Source of the DNA: Pleurodeles waltl
Lineage: Eukaryota > Chordata > Amphibia > Caudata > Salamandridae
Assembly: GCF_031143425.1 (NCBI RefSeq)
Contig: NC_090438.1
Span: forward strand, 753,885,823-753,949,822
DNA length: 64,000 nt
Reading direction: 5' to 3'
Position 1 is the first letter of the stretch. The number at the start of each line of letters is the position of its first letter. The translations under genes were made by a program, and so were the position numbers. The notes below the pieces were generated by a model. That model was not told the DNA's origin and did not search any database. It saw nothing but the letters and a program-made list of their open reading frames with translations. This document shows, one piece after another, positions 59,231-64,000 of this stretch.

Positions 59231-60305
59231 GTCTGCCTGTGTCTTATCTGTGTCTTAGGTGATTTTATCGAAAAGGAGGCAAATATTATACCTGTTTCCC
59301 CTCTTACCTCTCTGTTTCGTTCTTCTCAGGAACTTGAGTCTGACACACCCTCTTGGTTGGGGTTCTGACTTTCTTATAATTTGGGACTGTGGACTCTTAC
59401 AGGCTGGTTCTATTGATGCTTCCAAACGTGTTTTTATTATTTACCCAACTGCCTCCAAGATGGCATTTCTCCTCTGAGTAAAAACTACATTTTCCTTCAG
59501 TTCGGCCCCTTCCCAAGGACAGATTTTAATTTCCTCAAATTATAAAAAATGTTGGTTAACAAATTATTTTTATATACACTAGAATAAATTCAAATTGAAA
59601 CAAAAAATGTTTGCTTGCCTTTACAAATCTTACTGTATCAACCATTGTATATCAGCCAAACACAATGTTTGGTTAGTTAAAAGATGCTTTCTGTATCACA
59701 TGCAGTTTTTAAATGTATTGCACTTTGAAAATCAACAAAGAAAATAAATACATAAGAGTATCCTACACTATAGTCATCTGCAGAACTTGACTGGCACATA
59801 TGCACCTTCCAATGATACCTGTCAGTTCAAGCTGGTATGCCTTAACTACAGTTAGTTCAAATAATGAATGAGGGGAATCCATTTCAACTTTTGTGAAATA
59901 ATCTTTATTGGGTTTTCTTTAAAAAAAAAAAAACACCCACTTCGGCCAACACGTGTTTCACTAATCATTTACTTCTTCAAGGCCAGGTGATGTCACATAA
60001 GCCACTGAAATACAATCTAAAATAAAGTACAATCAGTATTAAATTACTAATATCATGAGATATAAGTTCAGCATTCATAATATTGATCTTTGTTACTTAA
60101 TGCGTGTACAATATACCAAAGTCAATTGTTTTCCTTATCACAAGATAGCCAGGTTCCTAACAGACCTCTTCCCACCTCCAATCATTTTACATAGAATGTT
60201 TATGTTACATTATAGCATATCAAGTCTACAGCCATAATGAAGTGCAGCTCACTTTTTTGTATGAGGCTCCCCATGTAATATTATAACTCACTTATCAATC
60301 TCACA
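59231..60305. other. AT-rich stretch with a GAAACACGTG repeat end
   Basis: At 59941-59990, minus-strand sense, GAAGAAGTAAATG is followed by GTGAAACACGTGTTGGCCGA and a poly-T. On the minus strand AATAAAG at about 59900 is a possible polyadenylation signal. It looks like the 3' end of a dispersed element. The family is not identified. Confidence 0.35.
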
Positions 60306-60585
60306 CGCTTGTTGTTTCGTCAAGGAAGGGGGCAGGAACCAAGCCCCTCTGCCCATTCGCTGACTGTGCTGGGGGCGGGAGAAGCCCCTTTAAAGGATTT
60401 TTGCGCGCCCGCTGCCGCGGGACGCGCTTATTGTTTCGTCAAGGCAGGGGGCAGGAGCCAAGCCCCTCTGCCCATTCGCTGCCTGTGCTGGGGGCGGGAG
60501 CAGCCCCTTTAAAGGATTTTCGCGCGCCCGCTGCCGCGGGACGCGCTTGTTGTTTCGTCAAGGCACAGCGAAGCCCAGGCCAAGG
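60306..60585 (+). promoter_or_regulatory. Tandem 119-bp 5' monomers
   Basis: Unit starts (CGCTTGTTGTTTCGTCAAGG or close) fall at 60306, 60425 and 60544, exactly 119 bp apart; the third is partial. Each full unit has GCCAAGCCCCTCTGCCCATT, GGGGGCGGGAG (an Sp1-like GC box), CCCCTTTAAAGGATTTT and CGCGCGCCCGCTGCCGCGGG. Tandem 5' monomers act as promoters in some LINEs, such as mouse L1 (established); here the role is inference. Confidence 0.8.
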
Positions 60586-60805
60586 GCGGGCCCGTCCTGC
60601 GCCCGTCAGCGACCGGAAGAGGCCGGGCTGGGCCATACCCCTTATCTCTGCCCCTGGGTTTGCCTCACACTCGCCAGCAGCAGGGACTGAGGAGTCTACA
60701 AGTGAGGTGAGGGATTGTTAGCTGACCTTCAGCAGGTGGGGCCCGTAGGCCAAGCACGCCACGTACCTTGGGCCTACTGGAGGTACTCGGATCTAAGAAG
60801 GCAAG

Positions 60806-62157
60806 ATGGGTAGACGGCGAGGGGGGGTGCTGAAGAAAAGCACGGGTCTAATAAAACCTAAGATAGTTTTTTACAAAAGGCCGTCGGGGCACTTGAAAAA
60901 GAAATAGAGTTGGTGCAGCGTCGCCTAGCTGTTCCCTCCTCTTCAGTCACCAGTCCTGCCCACGCTGATGATGTCCTACAGACCCATTTGCAAATGGAAC
61001 CACAGACTGTGCTGCCTGCCGCTCTCTCCTATCCCTCTAGAATCCCTCAGGAGCATTTGGGTCCATTGTCTAACGAATCTAATGCCCTCCCGGTGCCATC
61101 TAGATCAACTCGGAGCCCCTCCATAGGAGGACCCTCAATTATTATAGTCCCCAACACTAAAGGGAAAAGGAAACGAAAGGAGCCCGTCATTAAAAATAAA
61201 CGCTCTAGGACTTCAAGCCCCCCTAATCTGGCCCTGCCCCCTAACAAGGATATGACTCTAACCCCTTCAAAAAACATCAATGGCCGACAGGAGAACGAGT
61301 ATACCAGGGATCTTATAAGAGAAGAGCTTTCCAAGCTGCTTCTTCCCATCGCAGCCCGCCTCCAAACGATAGAGGACAAACTTGACGGTTTCATTAAGAG
61401 CCAACAGCCAGTCCATTCCTACCCCCACCACTCCCACCTCAACCAAGAGCACATCGATGTTAGCAGATCATCTGCCCAAATGGGCAAGAGCCCTCTTCCC
61501 CCTAAAAACCGAGAATGGATCGGTTCTGTTGAAGCAGCCAACATCTTAAAGAACAAGCCTCCCAAGGTCCCAGCCCCTCTCCTAGAAGGTATAGTTTCCT
61601 CTAATAACACAGTACCCAATATCGGTGATTCCAATTCAACCCATGACTATTTTCCAATAGGCCCCCAGAGGAGGGTCCAGATCAATGGTTCGATTGGATT
61701 GAGAGCATTGCACCTTGCACCGGAGTCATGCCCATATGTTCTCGTAATTACCAACGTACCTGTACATAGAACCAAAACCCCGGAATCTTTCACTGAGCTT
61801 AAAAACAAGGTTATACATTGGTTGCATAACAATGCAGGGCTTGCATTTTCCATGATACCTTCGATACTGATGGCGAGAAGGGTAAGGTGAGTGGGCTCTT
61901 TAGAAAAAACTGGCACAGGGGACTGTATTGTCATCAACTTCAATTCTCCTGATCTCGTACAGCTGCTTTTTGCTAATGCTAACAGACCCTATCCTTTAGC
62001 AGACAAAGTCTCCCTGTGCCGACTACAAGCGTTCTATCCTCCCTCTCTACCACTTGTGAATAGGCAACTGCAAAGAGTTCCCCCCGATACTCAGATCCAG
62101 TCTATCCCCGAGTTTGGCCCTAGATATTCTTCGGCGTCTCTCTCTGAGATAGAATGA
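60806..62157 (+). pseudogene. LINE ORF1 protein with a frameshift and one stop
   Basis: The likely start is ATG 60806 in a strong context (AAGATGG), reading MGRRRGGVLKKSTG. The frame then moves at a T6 run (60867-60872) into the long frame with LQKAVGALEKEIELVQRRLA, a short coiled-coil-like start. A basic patch, KGKRKRKEPVIKNKRSR (61159-61209), is NLS-like. A second helical block, IREELSKLLLPIAARLQTIE (61312), precedes a C-terminal domain with CPYVLVITNVPVHRTKTP (61729) and IVINFNSPDLVQLLFANANR (61929), possibly RRM-like. No zinc knuckle is seen. A TGA at 61888-61890 cuts the frame, which resumes in the same phase to TGA 62155-62157. ORF1 proteins bind LINE RNA. The alternative start 60910 (TTG) is not a eukaryotic start. 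Confidence 0.65.
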
Positions 62158-62160
62158 CTA
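62155..62160 (+). promoter_or_regulatory. Candidate stop-readthrough site UGA CUA
   Basis: ORF1 ends GAA TGA CTA AGG and the next frame continues in phase without a stop for more than 600 codons. UGA followed by CUA is the best-characterised eukaryotic readthrough context. No ATG appears in ORF2 until 62398. An ATG overlapping the stop (62154) leads only to a 12-codon frame. Confidence 0.5.
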
Positions 62161-64000
62161 AGGGATGGTCCTTGGGAGGTGGCTTTGAGTAGTCTTGAAA
62201 CCAAGCATATTAGCCATCCTGTCTTTAGTGACTCAACCTCTGTAATTCCAGCGATTCTGACAATTCCTCCCTGCAACCCTGGGCCTATCTGCCCGGATAC
62301 CTCACCAGACAGGAACACGACCTATGCAATATCTGGTGAAGTGAATAACCTACAGGGTGAGAAAGACATAGATCACTGCACACTTGTGGGGAATAGCATG
62401 GCCTCTAGCTGCACCTCTCCCGGTAGGATACACTCCCTGACAGAAGCTGGGTTTTCTAAAACAACTGACTCCGATTTGGTTCTCAGCTGGAACATCGCAG
62501 GGCTAGAAAGTAAACTGCAGAGCCCGGTATGGGGCCAATTCATTGATGAGCACCAGATCTGTCTTTTTCAAGAAACATGGGCACTGGGACCCAATTACAG
62601 ACTAGGCTTTAAAAGCTATTGGGTTGCAGCACGCAAGACGCCCTGTGGGAGATCATCGGGAGGGCTTCTTATATGGTTAAGCAGTTCTCTTAGGTGTAAA
62701 GCTGAAGCAATTGACATGGGCTGCCCAGATTTACAGGCCTTAGCAGTAACGATCTCTGAGGAGAGATCATTATTAATAATTAATATCTACAATAGGAGCG
62801 TGGGAAGCCATTATGACTCTGAGGCCCTGTCCTCATTGGACAACTTCCTTAAAAATAATTCATCTCACTACATCTTGATTGGAGGGGATCTTAATGTTAC
62901 ATTCGAGCCTAATCCCCTGGTCCAGGAGATATTTAAAGAAGAGGATGCCTACTGGGGCATCCCCCAACTAGTCTCCAACAAAAGACCTAGATTAAATAAA
63001 ATAGCTCACCTAGCGGCTGACATCACACTATCGCATGGTCTTCGAGCATGCAATGTTCGCTCCCGCTCAGATACTCATTTGCACCCTACCTTTAGGCGTG
63101 GAGGGCACAGGAGTCAGATTGATTATATACTCCTCGACATTCGTCTCTGGGGCCATATGTCTGATATGAGGGTACAAGAACATGTTGAAAGTGACCACGA
63201 TCCGCTGATTCTATTGACCAGAGGCCTCTTTTCTTCGCTTGAAACACCCCATTCTAAGGCTTACGCTCAACAGCTTGTCTTAACAAATAATAGGTGCAAC
63301 ATAAAATGGGAGTCTGTTATTTCATCACCCGACCATCTTACAACAATATATAACCTGGTAGCTAACCAAATGGAGTCTATGCTTCGATACAATGACACCA
63401 GTGATGGCGACAGGCTTTTAGCAGCCCACGGGGCACCATTTAATTCTCTAAAACATCTCTTCACGAAAGAGTTTACCAGCAGCTCCAACTCCAAGAAAAA
63501 GTGCTGTGCACGCTGGTTCAGCAACTCATGCAGGGAAGCTCAACTCAACCTATTGAAAGCCTTAAAAGAAGGCCATGCTCAGCTCATAAGAAAAGCTAGG
63601 AAGGATTATAAGAAGGAATGCTCTATGGCACGTAGAAGCTGGGAAGAGGCTAGATGGGATGCTATCCTAGAGACTGCTAAACCCAATGATACCTCCAGGT
63701 TCTGGAAACTAATAGCTGACGACTGTAGAGACTCTGCCTCTGCTCCCGGCTCCTCAATTCTCTCTGCAGCATGGGTCGACCACTTTAGTCTATTGTACGA
63801 AGCCCCATCTGAAGCATCTCCCAGGACCCTCGATGCCCCTAAATTTCTAGGGGCCACACCGATTAAATTCACTCTATCTGAAACAAGAGTTGCAATAGAC
63901 TCATTGAAGTGGGGAAAGGCCCCTGGTCCAGACAAGATTCCGGGCGATCTTTACAAGTCAAGTCCGGATGTATGGGCTCCTTATCTTAACCTAATCTGCA
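62158..64000 (+). CDS. LINE ORF2: APE endonuclease and start of RT (partial at 3')
   Basis: This polyprotein nicks target DNA and primes reverse transcription. The frame is open from 62158; the first ATG is 62398. Counting from that Met, endonuclease motifs are SWNIAG (Asn 32), FQETW (Glu 59), INIYN (Tyr about 129), IGGDLN (Asp 164, Asn 166), SQIDYIL (Asp 242) and SDHDP (His 267), all expected for an active APE fold. A basic linker follows, with QLIRKARKDYKKECSMARRS near 397. RT begins at GKAPGPDKIPGDLYK (506). There is no internal stop through residue 534 at the edge. It lies in frame with ORF1 and 0 bases after its stop, so it could be a readthrough extension or be started internally. Confidence 0.88.

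Larger units (their letters stand above)
60306..64000 (+). mobile_element. Young-looking non-LTR retrotransposon (LINE), 5' part
   Basis: The element has 119-bp 5' monomers, an ORF1 (60806-62157) and an ORF2 open from 62158 to the window edge, carrying endonuclease motifs and the beginning of RT. CpG is well kept in the 5' region and ORF2 has no stop in more than 1.8 kb, both signs of recent activity. The clade is not certain: the RT motif GKAPGPDKIPGDLYK is compatible with several APE-type LINE groups. The RT core and 3' end lie beyond the window. Confidence 0.85.

Overview
This window reads as non-coding, transposon-dense DNA from a vertebrate with a very large genome, most probably a salamander and plausibly a newt such as Pleurodeles. 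The basis is the repeat mix: Harbinger elements with a Myb-like gene, L1 and L2/CR1-type LINEs, a chromodomain Ty3/gypsy fragment, a possible DIRS-like fragment, many foldback elements and long degenerate minisatellites. Harbinger, gypsy and DIRS expansion is known in salamander genomes; the species call is inference. I found no convincing host gene, tRNA, rRNA or CRISPR array. Every protein-like signal I recognise is transposon-derived, and nearly all are broken.

Layout. 0-8.4 kb: dispersed repeats, a hairpin, a G-rich array, a long LTR-like segment, and a foldback MITE (5652-6227) with clean inverted ends and ATA target duplications. 8.4-15.5 kb: a 7 kb composite Harbinger made of two inverted copies, each with a Myb/SANT-like gene convergent with a DDE transposase (left transposase truncated, right nearly complete with a 98-bp intron). 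It abuts the ORF1 end of an L1 whose ORF2 runs to 18.05 kb. 18.06-18.58 kb: a 263-bp tandem duplication of another LINE reverse-transcriptase fragment. 20-25.5 kb: hairpin-rich and foldback repeats and a 64-bp tandem array. 25.7-28.6 kb: a degenerate CACTCTA-type minisatellite, then a perfect 48-nt palindrome and an AT array. 30.4-34.2 kb: three foldback elements around a 1.1-kb GAAA-rich purine tract.

35.3-38.7 kb: an old L1 with ORF1 and RT but no endonuclease. 39.5-40.1 kb: a minisatellite and a second copy of the ATAGTTA foldback family (others at 24.2 and 51.6 kb). 40.40-42.63 kb: a solo LTR with 5-bp target duplication. 42.6-43.0 kb: possible DIRS RT remnant. 43.75-44.79 kb: 3' end of a Ty3/gypsy chromovirus (integrase tail, chromodomain, polypurine tract, LTR). 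50.1-51.6 kb (+) and 57.3-59.2 kb (-): L2-like LINEs with ATTCATT-type tails. The rest is AT-rich and unrecognised.

60.3-64.0 kb: the most interesting element, a young-looking LINE with 119-bp CpG-rich tandem 5' monomers, an ORF1, and an ORF2 that is open to the window edge with all APE endonuclease motifs. ORF1 and ORF2 are in the same frame, separated by one UGA followed by CUA, the strongest known eukaryotic stop-readthrough context. This suggests that ORF2 is made by readthrough.
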